From Homarus americanus (lineage: Eukaryota > Arthropoda > Malacostraca > Decapoda > Nephropidae), in contig NW_024737068.1 of NCBI RefSeq assembly GCF_018991925.1, positions 8,453,837 through 8,517,836 on the forward strand: 64,000 nucleotides of DNA, in the 5' to 3' direction. Every line of letters starts with the position of its first letter. The stretch's first letter is position 1. Shown piece after piece: positions 11,162 to 23,904 of the stretch. Made by a program: the position numbers and the translations under genes. A model generated the notes under the pieces. The model worked only from the letters and a program-made list of their open reading frames with translations. It did not search any database and was not told where the DNA came from.

Positions 11162-11440
11162 AAAGCGAACCTAACATGACCTGAAATTCTAAACTGATTC
11201 ATAAATATTATACTGTCATGCTGTTAAGAAATTGAAGATAAATAACAATAATGATACATATAATATTTAATTATATAAAGCTTCAACTTAATACAGTATT
11301 AGGATTATATATGTAGTTATGAGATAATTAATTACCTCGGTTATATATTTATCAGTAAACACAAGACCAACAGTGACATACAGGTAAGTCTTGCGTTCTA
11401 TATTTATTACCTGAGTTAAGAAGGTAACCCAAGGCGGTGT
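11162..11440. other. Unique AT-rich intronic DNA
   Basis: No gene or repeat is recognised apart from general AT richness. Confidence 0.6.
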
Positions 11441-11630
11441 AGCTATGTGTGTGTGTGTATGTGTATGTATGTTTACGTATGTGTGTATATTTGCATGTAT
11501 GTGTGTGTATGTATATGTGTGTATGTGTACATGTGTGTTTGTATGCATATGAATGTGTATATGTGTGTGTGAGTGTACGTACGTGTGTGTGTGTGTGTGT
11601 ACATGTGTGTGTGTGTATGTTTTGTGGTTG
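11441..11630. repeat. Degenerate (GT)n/TATG tract
   Basis: GTGTGTATGTGTATGTATG-type sequence for about 190 bp. Cys/Val/Tyr frames on the plus and His/Thr frames on the minus strand are by-products. Confidence 0.95.
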
Positions 11631-11802
11631 CGGTAATGATAGCTCCAGCCAGGGGTGAGATATGTGTAGATGGTGTTTCCTGACGGCGGGTCCAGATAGC
11701 GGCTTCAGATACCCGACACCGGGATTTATGACACAAATTCGTACAACAAAAACAAACGATGCCAATGGTTCAGCTCAAGGCTCTTTGGCGATGGCTGGCG
11801 GA

Positions 11803-12600
<798 letters not shown>

Positions 12601-12609
12601 ACAGCGCCC

Positions 12610-12985
12610 GGGGGATAGGCTGACCTGGGAAGGGGGGTCAGGAAGAGGGGGTAGGAGAGGGAGGGGTAGAGAGGAGGAGGAGGAAGGAGGGATGGAAGTG
12701 AGGGAGGGTGTAAGGTAGGGAGAGACAGAAGGGTAGAGGAGAAGTGGAGAGGAGGGAAGGGGGAAGAGGATAAGGGGGGAAGGGGGAGAGGTGAAAGGGG
12801 GAGAGGGAGGGAATAGGTAGAGAGAGAAAGGTAGAGAGGAGGAGGAGAAAAGTGTGAAAGGGAAGGTGTAGGTAGGGGAGAAAGGGGCAGAGAGGAAGGG
12901 GAGAGACTGAGGTAAAAAATAGAGAGAACGGGAGGTAAAAGGAGGATAAAGGGAGATAGAGGGAGAAGAAAGGGAGATAAAGTAG
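12610..12985. repeat. ~370-bp polypurine tract
   Basis: Plus strand almost entirely A/G (GGGGAGAGG, GGAGGAGG, AGAAAGG), with only scattered T. There is no strict unit. It has triplex (H-DNA) potential. The 121-residue Ser/Leu/Pro minus frame is its complement. Confidence 0.9.
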
Positions 12986-13054
12986 GCTGGATAAATACCT
13001 CATTGACGTAAGGCTGTAAAATAAAAGAGTTAAAATGACCTTCGAGGTGATATG

Positions 13055-13076
13055 GGTCTCTCTCTCTCTCTCTCTC

Positions 13077-13111
<35 letters not shown>
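13055..13111. repeat. (TC)n tract
   Basis: Two TC runs separated by an ACTC interruption. Confidence 0.97.
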
Positions 13112-13113
<2 letters not shown>

Positions 13114-13151
13114 TTATGTTCTTGTTGATTCTTGTCTGTAATTTTCTATTC

Positions 13152-13356
13152 TCCAGGTGAGGAGGCTAAGTGAGGAGAACAGGTGAGAACAGGTGAGGAG
13201 GACAAGTGAGGAGGGCAGGTGAGGAGAACAGGTGAGTACATGTGAGGAGGTCAAGTGAGGAGGCCAGGTGAGGAGGCCAGGTGAGGAGGCCAGGTGAGGA
13301 GGCCAGGTGAGAAGGCAAGGTGAGGAGGGCAGGTGAGGGGGCCAGGTGAGTTTACT
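13152..13356. repeat. 12-bp minisatellite CAGGTGAGGAGG
   Basis: About 16 units of CAGGTGAGGAGG and variants. Each carries CAG|GTGAG, a consensus splice donor on the plus strand (antisense to Dll). One copy, CAGGTGAGTA, is an essentially perfect donor. Confidence 0.95.
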
Positions 13357-13456
13357 ACCTCTTCCACAGGTAGACGTCAAGTACGTAATGGCTTCTACAG
13401 ACGAGAGTTTCACGTAATAAAAGTTGGGGATTATTGGCTGTTGTCGATGGGGGAGG

Positions 13457-13579
13457 ATCTCCCTCTCTCTCTCTCTGGCTATTTCGTTTTGTCTCTATAC
13501 GGTATTTATCTCTCTCCCTGTGTCTCTCTTGCTCTTTCTGGTTACTTGTGTTTCTCTTTATACGGTATTTATCTCTCTC

Positions 13580-13625
<46 letters not shown>
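13457..13625. repeat. TC-rich repeat with 70-bp duplication
   Basis: (TC)n blocks flank two copies of a piece containing TATACGGTATTTATCTCTCTC (about 13497-13520 and 13559-13582). Leu/Ser frames here are repeat-derived. Confidence 0.85.
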
Positions 13626-14340
13626 GCACACGCTATAATGAAAGCCAGATTACAAGGCCGTCTATAATTTATCCACAAATTAAGAACACAGAATTATTGT
13701 CAATATCTGCGGATCAACACCGAGTCTGCAGCAGAAAATTAATTGACAAACACACACAGGTAAACAAGTAAATAAATCAAGATATAAAAATGACGAAAAT
13801 ATTTTGTTTTGTGGAGAGAAAAAAAAAATAATAAGATCGATGATTATGACAAAATATTCACACACTGTCGACGGTGCGGCTTCCATGACTTAGATTTTTA
13901 AAAGTTCCTACGATTTTTTTGTTTTTTTGTCGTAAGTTAAAGGTGTCGGAGTTTTTATATCTGGTTGACTTTAGATCCGATAAAAATGCGTTAAAAAAAT
14001 GCTTGAATTTACCATCGGTTAGGAGACAAAATTACACTAAATCTCTAACTTAACTAGATACGTAAATTTAGTATCAGTTAAGAGACAAAAATAAAGTTAT
14101 GAAATAAATGTATCCGGTTCGAGTCTTAGTTTAATTTGGGTGCCATTTTTTTTTTTGTATATTATCTTCAGTTCCTAATTACGAGGAGTATTTATCGTAA
14201 GTATTTATAAAACGGGTAATAAAAACACATCTAGTTAGTGAATAGTCTTAGAGCAACATCGACGCCATATTAGTTCTAAGGTTAAAATGCTGTGATCTCA
14301 ATTAAACTTAGAAAATTAGAGCGTGTGAAGGTATAAGACT
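13626..14340. other. Unique AT-rich intronic DNA
   Basis: Contains a short repeated word (ATCGGTTAGGAGACAAAATTACACTAAA near 14014 and ATCAGTTAAGAGACAAAAATAAAG near 14074), an old duplication of about 60 bp. No gene is seen. Confidence 0.5.
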
Positions 14341-15105
14341 CGTAGCCCCCTGACCGTCACACTACACCCTCCTCTGCACCACTAACAGCGCCATTACACT
14401 AAGGTTCCCGGGCCAATCAGGAGGTGGTGGGGGGGGGCCAATAAAACGATTTAACACGTTGGTGATCAAGCCAATTAGTTCCCGGGACGATGAAACCATT
14501 TAGCGACACCACCTCTGGGCCGAAATGGTCACCTTCACGCAGGCAGGTACCGGTTCGAGTCTCACTTGGGGGGGTGGGGAAGGCTGAGAGGGGAGGGGCG
14601 GGGGGTAGGGTGTCGTTAATGGTGTGTGGTGTTTGATTAGGTTAGGTTAGGTTAGGTTAGGTTAGGTTCTGTAATAATAATAATAACAATAATAATAATC
14701 CCCGTCCCATTAGATTCTCTCCTCATTTCAATTTCAAAATCTAAATCCTCTTTCTAACACCGAGTATTTAACCCGAGTTTAGCATTCCATATCTTACCTA
14801 CACATTCCTGCGGTAGGTGACGCCCTGAGCCGCCCGCCAGTCAATTTACATTATAACCCAGGCAGCGTTACCAAAACACCCTCCTCTGAATTATAGCCAG
14901 ATGTGAACCCTTCCCCTAAAATTGCCGCATTATGAGCGTGGTGGGGCTGGAGATGGCCACAGCCACAGTCGGCCATCAGTAATGACAGGCCGTGGCCGTG
15001 TCTAAACAAGGGTGTGAATTACGCCACGGAATCCACGGAATGATCCCATGGGCAGAATTAATTACCATATGCGTGTCACCGCCCCCCCCCCCTCCCGCCA
15101 CATGT
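14341..15105. promoter_or_regulatory. Candidate intronic regulatory island
   Basis: About 750 bp of higher-complexity, higher-GC DNA in a repeat-rich intron, broken only by a TTAGG tract at 14637-14668 and C/G runs. It contains several homeodomain-like words: CCAATAAAACG (14438 area), CCAATTAG (14471 area) and GAATTAATTACC (15056-15067). There is no coding signature. Enhancer function is inference from complexity and motif content only. Confidence 0.3.
14637..14668 (+). repeat. Interstitial (TTAGG)n tract
   Basis: Six TTAGG units on the plus strand, followed by an AATAAT microsatellite. Confidence 0.95.
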
Positions 15106-15109
15106 CCTT

Positions 15110-15285
15110 CTGGCTACTCGACAGGAATTCTAGCTATTTCGTGAAGCTGTTGGCTATTTGGTGGGAATTCTAGCTATTTCGAGGGGGTTGGGTTAACTGG
15201 CGGGATGTGTGGCTATTTTACCAAGATGTAGGTTATTTGGCGAGATTTTTGGCTATTTTTTCAGGTTGGTGGATACTTTACCATA
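15110..15285. repeat. Degenerate ~30-bp GGCTATTT repeat
   Basis: Recurring GGCTATTTGG/AGCTATTTCG with spacer GTGGGAATTCTAGCT; about six diverged units. GGAATTCTAGCTATTTCG occurs twice exactly (15123-15140 and 15165-15181 area). Confidence 0.8.
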
Positions 15286-16050
15286 TAAACATACTGTACA
15301 CACACACACACACACAAACAGACAGTAAAGGAAATACAGCAAACAGATAACACAAACAGTGAACACAAACAGTGAACACAATACATAGAGATTGGAAAGA
15401 AAGAACGAGAAATAACAGACGAATGGAGACAAAATAAATATGAAAACAACTACAAAATCCAACAAAGAAAGGCTATTGGGAGAAACAATGACCTCAGTAA
15501 ATGCTAATAATAAAAAAAAGATCCTTAAAAAATACGATAAAAGAACCCTGATAATCTAAAAATGTAGAAATAAAATTAATAAATATTTTAAAGTCAAGAC
15601 AAAAATCACAGACAAAACAAAATAAAGAAACATAAGATTATAATAAAAACAAAAACAAAATCATAATCTAAAAAAAAACATTAAAATATAACAAATAACT
15701 TAAAAAAAAAATCACAAACTCAAACTTACAAAAATTATAAATGAGGAAATAAATTCACACCATCCCCTAAAAAAAAAATTAAAATCTAAAAAAAAAAATA
15801 TTAATGAGGTAGATAATTCAGGTTAATTAAAGGCATCACCACGGGGGGCAGGGGGGGCGACATTTACCCAGGAAAGAAAGATTGACTCACTATCCTCATT
15901 ACAAATAATAAACGCAACAGAAACCAAGCGGTGGCCAGGCGAGACTAACACACGGACACGCTACAAATCAAACAACAGAATGACCAACAACGGGAGTAAT
16001 GTCAACGGGAAAAGATGATTTATATAATTTTGTATTGATATCTTACCGTT
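15286..16050. other. A-rich intronic DNA
   Basis: (CA)n at 15300-15316, then AAAACAAA/AAAAAT-rich sequence to about 15830, G-runs at 15843-15858 and unique DNA. No gene. Confidence 0.6.
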
Positions 16051-16129
16051 TATAATGCTGATGTATTGTAGTTAATGTATTAAATTTAGGATAGAAGCTA
16101 TAGAAATGTATTGGATTTATTTCTCTCTT

Positions 16130-16330
16130 TTTGTAGGAAATTATGAAATGTGTATTGAACCTTTGTGAAAAATTAATAGGTTTATATGGAACCTCTGTTG
16201 TGGAAATTCAATAGATGTATTTAAGTGATATGGAACCTTTAATTGAACCTCTGTTGCAGGAAGTCAACAGATACAACTGAACCGTTATAGAAAGTCAACG
16301 GATGTAGTGTACTGTTTAAGATGTCCAACA
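16130..16330. repeat. Degenerate ~60-bp repeat (GAACCTYTGTTG...CAATAGATGTA)
   Basis: Three to four strongly diverged units sharing GAACCTYTGT, GGAARTCAAYRGATGTA and TATGGAACC. It is an old minisatellite on the way to becoming unrecognisable. Confidence 0.6.
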
Positions 16331-17000
16331 GAACCACTCGTACCCACTCACACCTGGGCTGACTAGGGGTTCCCCGGACACGATCTTGCGACTATTAAAA
16401 CAGGATCGAATGCTTTGTATATGTATGTATATGTATGCATGTATTCTGAGATGCATGTATTAGGTGAGACTCGTGTGCTCTGATGCATATGTGTGTGTCT
16501 GATGTGTGTAGCAGAATTTAAATGCCTGTTGAGTGTGTGTGCGTGCGTGCGTGCGTGTGTATGTGTGTGTGTGTGAGTGATATTGTGCATTAACGAGAAA
16601 GATAAAACGAGAAGAGAGAGAGGATGATAAAGAAGGCTTAAAAGGAAGATAGAAATAGTAGATAGGGAATTATAGTAAACCTAGAGAAATAAAGGAAGAA
16701 GGATGGGGCAGAAAATAAAGGTGATAGGGATAATAGGGAAGACCTCATCGGTGTAAAGAGGAGGAGGAGGAGGAAGAGGAGGAGGAGGAGGAGGAGGAGG
16801 AGGAGGAGGAGAGGAGGAGGAGGAGGAGGAGGAGGAGGGTGACAAATAGCTGTTGGTTCTGCCGTGTTTACTTTGATCAGATAATTGTGCGGATGGTCGT
16901 TAGCACTAAGACACCATAACGCGATTTACTGCCTTCCTCTACACAAACTGCTGACGTCTCTATAAAGGTGTATCGGAGTCCTCTTTAGTAACAATAGTAG
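16331..17000. repeat. Mixed simple sequence: ATGTATGC, (GT)n and (GGA)n
   Basis: TATGTATGCATG words at 16415-16450, GT/GCGT at about 16530-16575, and (GGA)n at 16759-16838. The remainder is unique. Confidence 0.8.
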
Positions 17001-17071
17001 TAGTAGTAGTAGCAGTAGTAATAGTAGTAGTAGCAGTAGTAACAATGGTGTAGTAGTTTTTAGTAATGTTG

Positions 17072-17131
<60 letters not shown>
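16990..17131. repeat. (GTA)n followed by (ATT)n
   Basis: AGT/AGC triplets at about 16990-17050, then (ATT)n at 17075-17131. The Asn-run frame on the minus strand derives from it. Confidence 0.95.
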
Positions 17132-17133
<2 letters not shown>

Positions 17134-17209
17134 ATGGCTGTGGTGGTAGTTACTGTGATATGCCATTAGTATTTTGTTCTTAGTTTGTGTGATTCTCTGG
17201 CTCTGACAT

Positions 17210-17505
17210 ACGTACACACACGGACACACGCACACACACACACGCACACACGCACACACGCACACACACACACATCATCTCTGTCTCTCTCTATTCCACA
17301 TTCACCACCACCGAGCATCATCCACCTAGCATCCAACTATCCATGCATCATCTACCCAGTCACGCACGTATCACCCACCCAACATCCAGCCCACTCCAGC
17401 AAGGTAGGGAGGTAGGTAGTATACAGTCACGCACGTATCACCCACCCAACCACCCATCCAGCCACCCATCACACCACCCAAGCATCGCCTGACAATCAGC
17501 TGACA
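17210..17505. repeat. (CA)n and CACCCACCCAAC duplication
   Basis: CACACG/CACACA at 17212-17272, then a 24-bp word around CACGCACGTATCACCCACCCAAC present at about 17361-17384 and again at 17428-17451. Confidence 0.85.
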
Positions 17506-18060
17506 TCCCCGGGAACAGCTGTCAACAAAGCCTGTGTGATGATTGGGGAGGTTGATTTATGACTCCTCGCTCAGCTCAACACTCCAGCCGAAGATAATGA
17601 GTGTTGCATGGGTTATAAAATACACCCAGGGCCTTGTGTTACGGCAGTGTTATGTGTTATTAACGCCGTCATGCAGGGGAGGATGACGGCATAAAGTGTC
17701 CTCATTCGGAACTGCAGATGGTGGGGACTTTTTTTTTTTTTTTTTGAGAAATTTCTTTTTTGTTGGAGGAATATTTTTGGTTTTGTTGGAGGAATATTTT
17801 TGGTTTTGTTAGAGGAATATTTTGGTTTTGGTTAGAGAAACATTTTTTTATGTTTGATGAGTAAAGATATTTTTTCTGGTTATTATTATTATTATTGTTA
17901 TTTTTATTGTTATTTTTATTATTATTATTAATATTATTATTATTATTATTATTATTATTGGGGGGATTCCTTGTGTGACGTAGGGCGTTTTTGTACGGGA
18001 GATGCGGATTTTAATATGCTGTGATGCTAAGGGTAGTTCTTGTGGATGTTCGAGGTCAAA
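17506..18060. repeat. Unique DNA, then GGAATATTTTTGGTTTTGTT repeat and (ATT)n
   Basis: 17506-17730 is unique. 17755-17850 holds three copies of GTTGGAGGAATATTTTTGGTTTT, and 17880-17961 is ATT-rich. No gene. Confidence 0.75.
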
Positions 18061-18067
18061 ATATATG

Positions 18068-18345
18068 CTCTCTCTCTCTCATTTTCTTTCATTCTATCTC
18101 TATTTCTCTCTCTTTTGCTTAATTTCTCTGTCCCACTGTCTTTCCCATCCCTTCTTTCTTTCTCATCTCTCTGCCTCTTTCACATCCTCTCTCTCTTTCA
18201 TCTCCCCTCTCTCTTTCACCTCCTCTCTCTCTTTCTTTTTCATCTCCCCTCTGTATCATCCCCTTCCCTTTCACCACTATTCCATCCCTCATCCCTCCCT
18301 TTCACCACCATCCTTTCACTCACGCCTCTCCACTCCACTTCTGTT
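18068..18345. repeat. Polypyrimidine (TCTC, TTTC) tract
   Basis: Plus strand C/T-rich with recurring CTCTCTTTCATCTCCCCTC. Leu/Ser frames are by-products. Confidence 0.9.
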
Positions 18346-18529
18346 ACCTTCTGGCCCAACAATTTCACTGTCCAGTAGCCCTATGACCTAAAATTTACCA
18401 GGGTTTTAAGCAGGTCCAGCCTGTCGCATTGATAGGCTTATTGACGCACCTTATTGATTTCAGCCCCCCACCTTGTTAAATGCTCGACCCTCAACTACCA
18501 TGAGTCTCTATAGCTCTTCAAATGGTTAA

Positions 18530-19165
18530 CGGTTGTTGGTAGTGTTTGGTTATAATATGGTAGATGATGGTGTTTGGTTGGTGATGGTGTTTGGTTGGTG
18601 ATGGTGTTTGGTTGATGGTGTTTGGTTGGTATGTGTTTGGTTAAGTGACGGTACTGGTTGATGGTGTATGGCTGGATGGTGTATGGTTGGATGGTGTTTG
18701 GTTGGTGATGGTGTTTGGCTGATGGTGTTTGGTTGTGCATGGTGTTTGCCGGTGATGTGTGTTTGGTTGGTGATGGTAACCACATGATGCAGTTTGCTGC
18801 GACATGCTTGCTGATGGTGTTTGGCTGGTGATGGTGTTGGTTGATGGTGTTTGGTTGGTGATGGTGCCTGGTCAGCATTGCGCTCGGTTGGTGATGGTGC
18901 CTGGTTGGTGATGGTGTTTCTGGTTGATGATGGTGTTTGGTTGTTGGTGTCATTGTTGGTGTTTGGTTGTTGGTGTTTGGTTGATGATGGTGTTTGGTTG
19001 ATGATGGTGTTTGGTTGTTGGTGTTTGGTTGATGATGGTGTTTGGTTGGTGAGGGTGTTTGGTTAATGGTGTTTGATTGATGATGGTGTTTGGTTGGTGA
19101 TGGTGTTTGGTTGATGGTGTATGGTTGATGGTGTATGGTTGATGGTGTTTGGTAGATAATGGTGT
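18530..19165. repeat. ~17-18 bp minisatellite (GGTGATGGTGTTTGGTT)
   Basis: About 33-36 units mixing GGTGATGGTGTTTGGTT, GATGGTGTATGGTT and GTTGGTGTTTGGTT. The right half (18930-19110) is more regular. Minus-strand His/Pro/Thr/Asn frames are repeat-derived. Confidence 0.95.
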
Positions 19166-19415
19166 CTGGTAGTTTCTATTAACTTTTCTACTCTCTAGTT
19201 TAGCTCTCAGTTGGTAGTCACTGGAAGGAATTGACATTGGTGGTTCAGTAAGGCAGCCACAGCTAATAACCATCCTCACGGTCATTAGTAACGAGGACGT
19301 TTCTCTAATTACCCAATAGGGGACACTCTGGACCTGTATGTTAATGACTAGGGAGTTAATGGGGGCATTATATACGTCATATATTAAGGGAAGCTATATA
19401 AGAGGAGGATCAATG
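19166..19415. other. Unique intronic DNA
   Basis: Non-repetitive, no exon recognised. Confidence 0.6.
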
Positions 19416-19418
19416 GGG

Positions 19419-19419
19419 A

Positions 19420-19509
<90 letters not shown>
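19419..19509. repeat. (TAA)n tract
   Basis: About 30 perfect AAT/TAA units. Confidence 0.98.
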
Positions 19510-20035
19510 CAAACAACAATTTCAATACACTACATAAACAAGTCATGTTCCTGTATAGTATAAAGGTATGACCAGTGAATACACATATAAAATAAATACA
19601 TAGTGATATAGCAAATTACCATATAGGATTTCTCTGTAATTATGGTATGAATACTTAAACAGCAATTGTATTTTATAGTCGAAATTACTCTCCTCATTTC
19701 GTGTAATTCCTGGTTATAATATTTCAAGGTATATTCAATTAGGGTAAATATAACGAGTATACTAAAATAAGTGATGGTATAATTATATGATGTTGACTGT
19801 AGATTAATATTAAAATACAGACTATTTGATTTGATCGTGGATGATTAAGTGGGTTGAAACTATACCATGATTTTGTGCCTTTACTCTCGTTTCTTAATAA
19901 AAAAATCTAAAACAAATTTTTTTTATTAAAATTAAAATTAACCAGAGTTTAGGATTGTAATGACTAACAACATTGATGTTTTTTATTTTGATTTTTGTTT
20001 CTTTCAGGAGTTAGCTGAAGGAACGGCTATTCTTT
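19510..20035. other. Unique AT-rich intronic DNA
   Basis: No gene or repeat recognised. Confidence 0.6.
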
Positions 20036-20084
20036 AAAAGTTAATATGGGCTTTTGTTACCAGATATTAAATAAGAGTTATAAA

Positions 20085-20400
20085 GACAACTTTGTTTGCT
20101 GTAACATCAAAAGCTTCTTACTCAGTTTAGAAGCTTTACTTAGTCTTAACACCAAGTCCATATAATACTGTTTAGCTGTAAATGCTGTAAATATCAAGAC
20201 CCGAATTAGCTTATTCCCCGTTCTTGCTGTAATTATCAAGGATTGGCGCAAGTGTTTAGCTGTATTTGCTGTAAACATTAAGCCCTTGTGAAATTATTAA
20301 GCTTTTGATTCTGTAAACATCAACAGCTTACACATAGCTTTGTAGCTTTGCTTGTTGTAAATATGCAGAGCTTGAAATGGAAATTATCGTTTAAAATTCA
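20085..20400. repeat. Degenerate repeat: GCTGTAAAYATCAAGRC / AGCTTT
   Basis: The core TTGCTGTAAACATCAA (with TGCTGTAACATCAA, TGCTGTAAATATCAA, TGCTGTAATTATCAA, TGCTGTAAACATTAA, TTCTGTAAACATCAA and TTGTTGTAAATATGCA) recurs at intervals of about 40-70 bp, with AAGCTTT/TTAGCTG words between. At least six diverged copies are seen. TGTAAACA is a forkhead-type core, so the array could also bind Fox factors. Confidence 0.7.
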
Positions 20401-20639
20401 TTTATGAGTTTGTGGACGCTGTTGCATGCGAAAAAAAATATTTCTCCTGAATTACGTTAAATACAGAGCTTTTGTCCTTGCTAAAAATAAACAGAAATTT
20501 CAGTCATTATAGAAATATTACAAAAGGATTACAGTTCTCTGCACGATATTACAGTGGCTGTATTTTTTTCAGGTGATTATTAACTAACTATTTGATTGCT
20601 TTGTACTCTCATATGACCACTACAGCAGTTATCCCATAA

Positions 20640-20890
20640 TTTAGATACTAATTACAAAAAACAACCCATGATTCTATTACAAACCCATGGATAAACCAAT
20701 AATAAATATAACCCATGAATTACCCCATAACTTGTGAATATAACCCATAACCCATGAATAGACCACTGACTTCATAATATCATCCATAAAAAAACCCATG
20801 ATGTTGTAATAAAAACTCATGAACTAATAAAATTACTTGTACAGACCCATGAACCCATAAATAAAACCACCAACAAACCCATAACGCCAC
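20640..20890. repeat. Degenerate AACCCATGAATA / ACCCATAA repeat
   Basis: Short units of 12-20 bp built from ACCCATGA, ACCCATAA and AATAAA. Strongly diverged. Confidence 0.7.
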
Positions 20891-20975
20891 ACTGTACTGT
20901 ATACCCCATCCTCGCCCCCACACTCCCTTCTCTCTCCCTCTCCCTTCCTCGCATACGTACAGGAGTCTATGTGAT

Positions 20976-20978
<3 letters not shown>

Positions 20979-21026
<48 letters not shown>

Positions 21027-21149
21027 ATCCTTTAAGCGAGTGAGTCAAAATAGTTAAGATGCACGGAGCGTGTGGCTGGCTCAAGCCTTAACATACTATC
21101 ATTAAACTTTATGTCATTGGTTTTCGTTCTCGATGTCAGATTGAGAGTT

Positions 21150-21193
<44 letters not shown>

Positions 21194-21415
21194 GCCTCCC
21201 TTATTTCCTTCTCCTCTGATTCCTTTTTATCTTCTCCTCTCATGTCTTCCTCATCCTCTTCTCTCCTTCTCCTCTTTCTTCCTCCTGTCTTCCTCCTTAT
21301 CATATTCCCATTCTCGTCCTCCTCTTCTCCTCCTCCTCCTCTACTCGTCCTCCCCTTCTCTTCCTCCTCCTCCTCTACTCCTCTTCTCCACTACTCTTCC
21401 TCCTCTTCTCTCCTG
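20979..21415. repeat. (GT)n, (TC)n and CTCCT-rich tract
   Basis: (GT)n at 20980-21022, unique DNA to 21148, (TC)n at 21152-21191, then CTCCTCTTC-rich sequence to 21415. Confidence 0.95.
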
Positions 21416-21524
21416 GTGGTACAGGGGAGGCGGCACTGTTCAAACTACCAGATGTAATGAACAGTTTAGAAGTTGTGTAGACAAGCGAGTTTGTACTTTA
21501 CTTTTGTTCTTTAACGATGTTATT

Positions 21525-22032
21525 GTGATGGTGGTTGTTGTTCTTCTGTTGTTATTGTTGGTGTTGTTGTTGTGGTTGTTGTTCTTCTTTTGTTATTGTG
21601 GTGGTTGTTGTAGTTCTTCTGTTATTATTGTGGTTATTGTGGTTGTTGTTATCCTTTTGTTATTGTGGTAATTCTTGTTATTATTTTGTAATTGTAGTGG
21701 TTGTTGTTCTTCTTCTTCTGTTGTTATTGTGGTTGTTGTTATTGTGGTTGTTGTGGTTGTTGTTGTTGTTCTTTTGTTATTGTGGTAGTTGTTGTTCTTC
21801 TGTTGTTATTGTGGTTGCTCTGGTTGTTGTTGCTGTTATTTTGTTATTGTGATAGTTGTTGTTCTTCTGTTGTTATTGTGGTTGTTGTTCAATTTCTTTT
21901 CTTGTTGTGATTCTTGCTGTTATTCTTTTGTTATTGTAGTGGTTGTTGTTATTTGTAATTGTTGTGGTTGTTGTTTTTCTATTCATATTATGGTTGCTGT
22001 TGTTTTTATTACTTTTTATTGTGGTGGTTGCT
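21525..22032. repeat. TTGTTGTTATTGTGG degenerate minisatellite, ~500 bp
   Basis: Units of TTGTTGTTCTTCTGTTGTTATTGTGGT with drift. Cys/Val/Leu frames are repeat-derived. Confidence 0.92.
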
Positions 22033-22083
22033 GAACAATTAACCAAACTATGTTCTGCTTCGTCATGTTTGTTCATTGTTCGA

Positions 22084-22086
<3 letters not shown>

Positions 22087-22134
<48 letters not shown>

Positions 22135-22147
22135 TGTGTGTGTGTGT
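22087..22147. repeat. (GT)n tract
   Basis: GT repeat with one TATG interruption. Confidence 0.97.
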
Positions 22148-22468
22148 ATTTGACTCCGTGTGTATTGTCTGCGAGCGCTTGACAAACAAACAAACAGACA
22201 AACAGATATAGAAAAGTATAAACATATCCTGAATTATTATATGTTTGGAATTCTGTTTCTTATACCGAGTGATATATGATGCCTGATATATTCTGCTCTA
22301 GATATATACGTCGATCAGCCTTGATAATATTCTATTATATATACTACATATTTTCTTTTCCGGGTTTTTATGTCAATATATTCTTATATCTTATAGGAAA
22401 ATACAAAGATTATTTTTTTAATATATATTTTTTTTCATATATAAGAATGTATCAACGGGATATTGTTC
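22148..22468. other. Unique AT-rich intronic DNA
   Basis: Includes an ACAAACAAACAGACAAACAGA word at 22183-22206; no gene. Confidence 0.6.
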
Positions 22469-22756
22469 ATACATACATACATACATACATACTTACATAC
22501 ATACATACATACATACTTACATACATACTTACATACATACATATATTAAATACATACATACATACATACATATATTAAATACATACATACATACATACAT
22601 ACATATATTAAATACATACATACATGCATACATACATACATACATACATACAAATATACATTACATACATACATACAAACATACATACATACATACATTC
22701 ATATATTAAATACATACATACATACATACATACATACATACATACATACATACATA
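22469..22756. repeat. (CATA)n with TATATTAAATACATACAT sub-array
   Basis: Tetranucleotide ACAT array in which CATATATTAAATACATA punctuates at about 22540, 22570, 22605 and 22700, giving a loose higher-order unit of 30-60 bp. Confidence 0.95.
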
Positions 22757-22844
22757 GTTAATTTGTTCACTCAGAGGATAATAACTTTATGTTGTGTTCT
22801 CGTCTCTGAGCTGAATAATTGATCGTAGTCCTTCATTATGACAT

Positions 22845-22845
<1 letters not shown>

Positions 22846-22877
<32 letters not shown>

Positions 22878-22989
22878 GGAGGAGGAGGAGGAGGAGGAGG
22901 AGGAGGAGGAGGAGGAGGAGGAGGAGGAGGAGGAGGAGGAGGAGGAGGAGGAGGATGTAGGGAGGACGGTAATGATGATAATGATGATG

Positions 22990-23025
<36 letters not shown>

Positions 23026-23265
23026 GAGGAGGAGGAGGATGTAGGTGACGGACGATGATAATGATGATGAGGATGTTGATGATGATGATGGAGGAGGAGG
23101 AGGAGGAGGAGGAGGATGTAGGTGAGGACGGTAATGATGATAATGATGATGATGAGGATGATGATGATGATGAGGAGGAGGAGGAGGAGGAGGAGGATGT
23201 AGGTGAGGACGGTAATGATGATAATGATGATGAGGATGATAATATAATGATTAGATGATGATGAA
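22846..23265. repeat. (GAT)n/(GGA)n compound minisatellite
   Basis: Blocks of GATGAT and GGAGGA alternate with the recurring linker GATGTAGGTGAGGACGGTAATGATGATAATG (three copies, about 22953, 23110 and 23195), so the higher-order unit is about 80-150 bp. Asp/Glu/Met plus frames and Ser/Pro/Ile minus frames are by-products. Confidence 0.95.
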
Positions 23266-23904
23266 TATAATGATAATGACAAAACGATAATAGAATGATA
23301 AAGATGTCTATCACGTCATTAGTTTTCCTACCTGTGCTTAATTACCTTTACAGAATAGGTATAAATCACCCTAGTAGACAGGATTACATTATTATACAAA
23401 AAAATAAAAACTACATATAACTCACATATCATTCATTCACATCATTATCATTGAAAGAAATTGTCATAACCTAACGCACTCGTAGATAAATAGATCGAGA
23501 TTGGACACTATATCAAATCACTTTTATATAACGCACTCAATTCACACAGGTAATATATGTTTTATATTTCTCACTCAGGTATAGTTTAGTGAGACATATA
23601 TAAAAATTACGAAGAGTGAGAAGTAAAAAATAATATTCACTCAAGAATTTCGGGAGTGAATTTAATTAGTTATGCTTTATAGTTACCTTAGTAGGGAACG
23701 TAGCATATAAAGAGTGTGTTAAACATCCATTATACCAGGATATCTACCGCCAGATCTACCTGTACCTGCCTGTAATGAGTCGAGGGTAGCAGAACCGCCC
23801 GTAAAAAAAGCCTTCAAGCTGAATCAGCGTCGGTTACACTTAAGAGAAAAAGCTTAGTTAAGATTCACCTCAACTTTCAAGTGGAGTTTGTGGCAGCGCC
23901 TTGT
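23266..23904. other. Unique AT-rich intronic DNA
   Basis: No gene or repeat recognised. Confidence 0.6.

Noticed and set aside
14109..14570. GGTTCGAGTCT words resembling tRNA T-arms (about 14109 and 14550)
   Set aside because: No matching A box, acceptor stem or anticodon arm could be placed around either.
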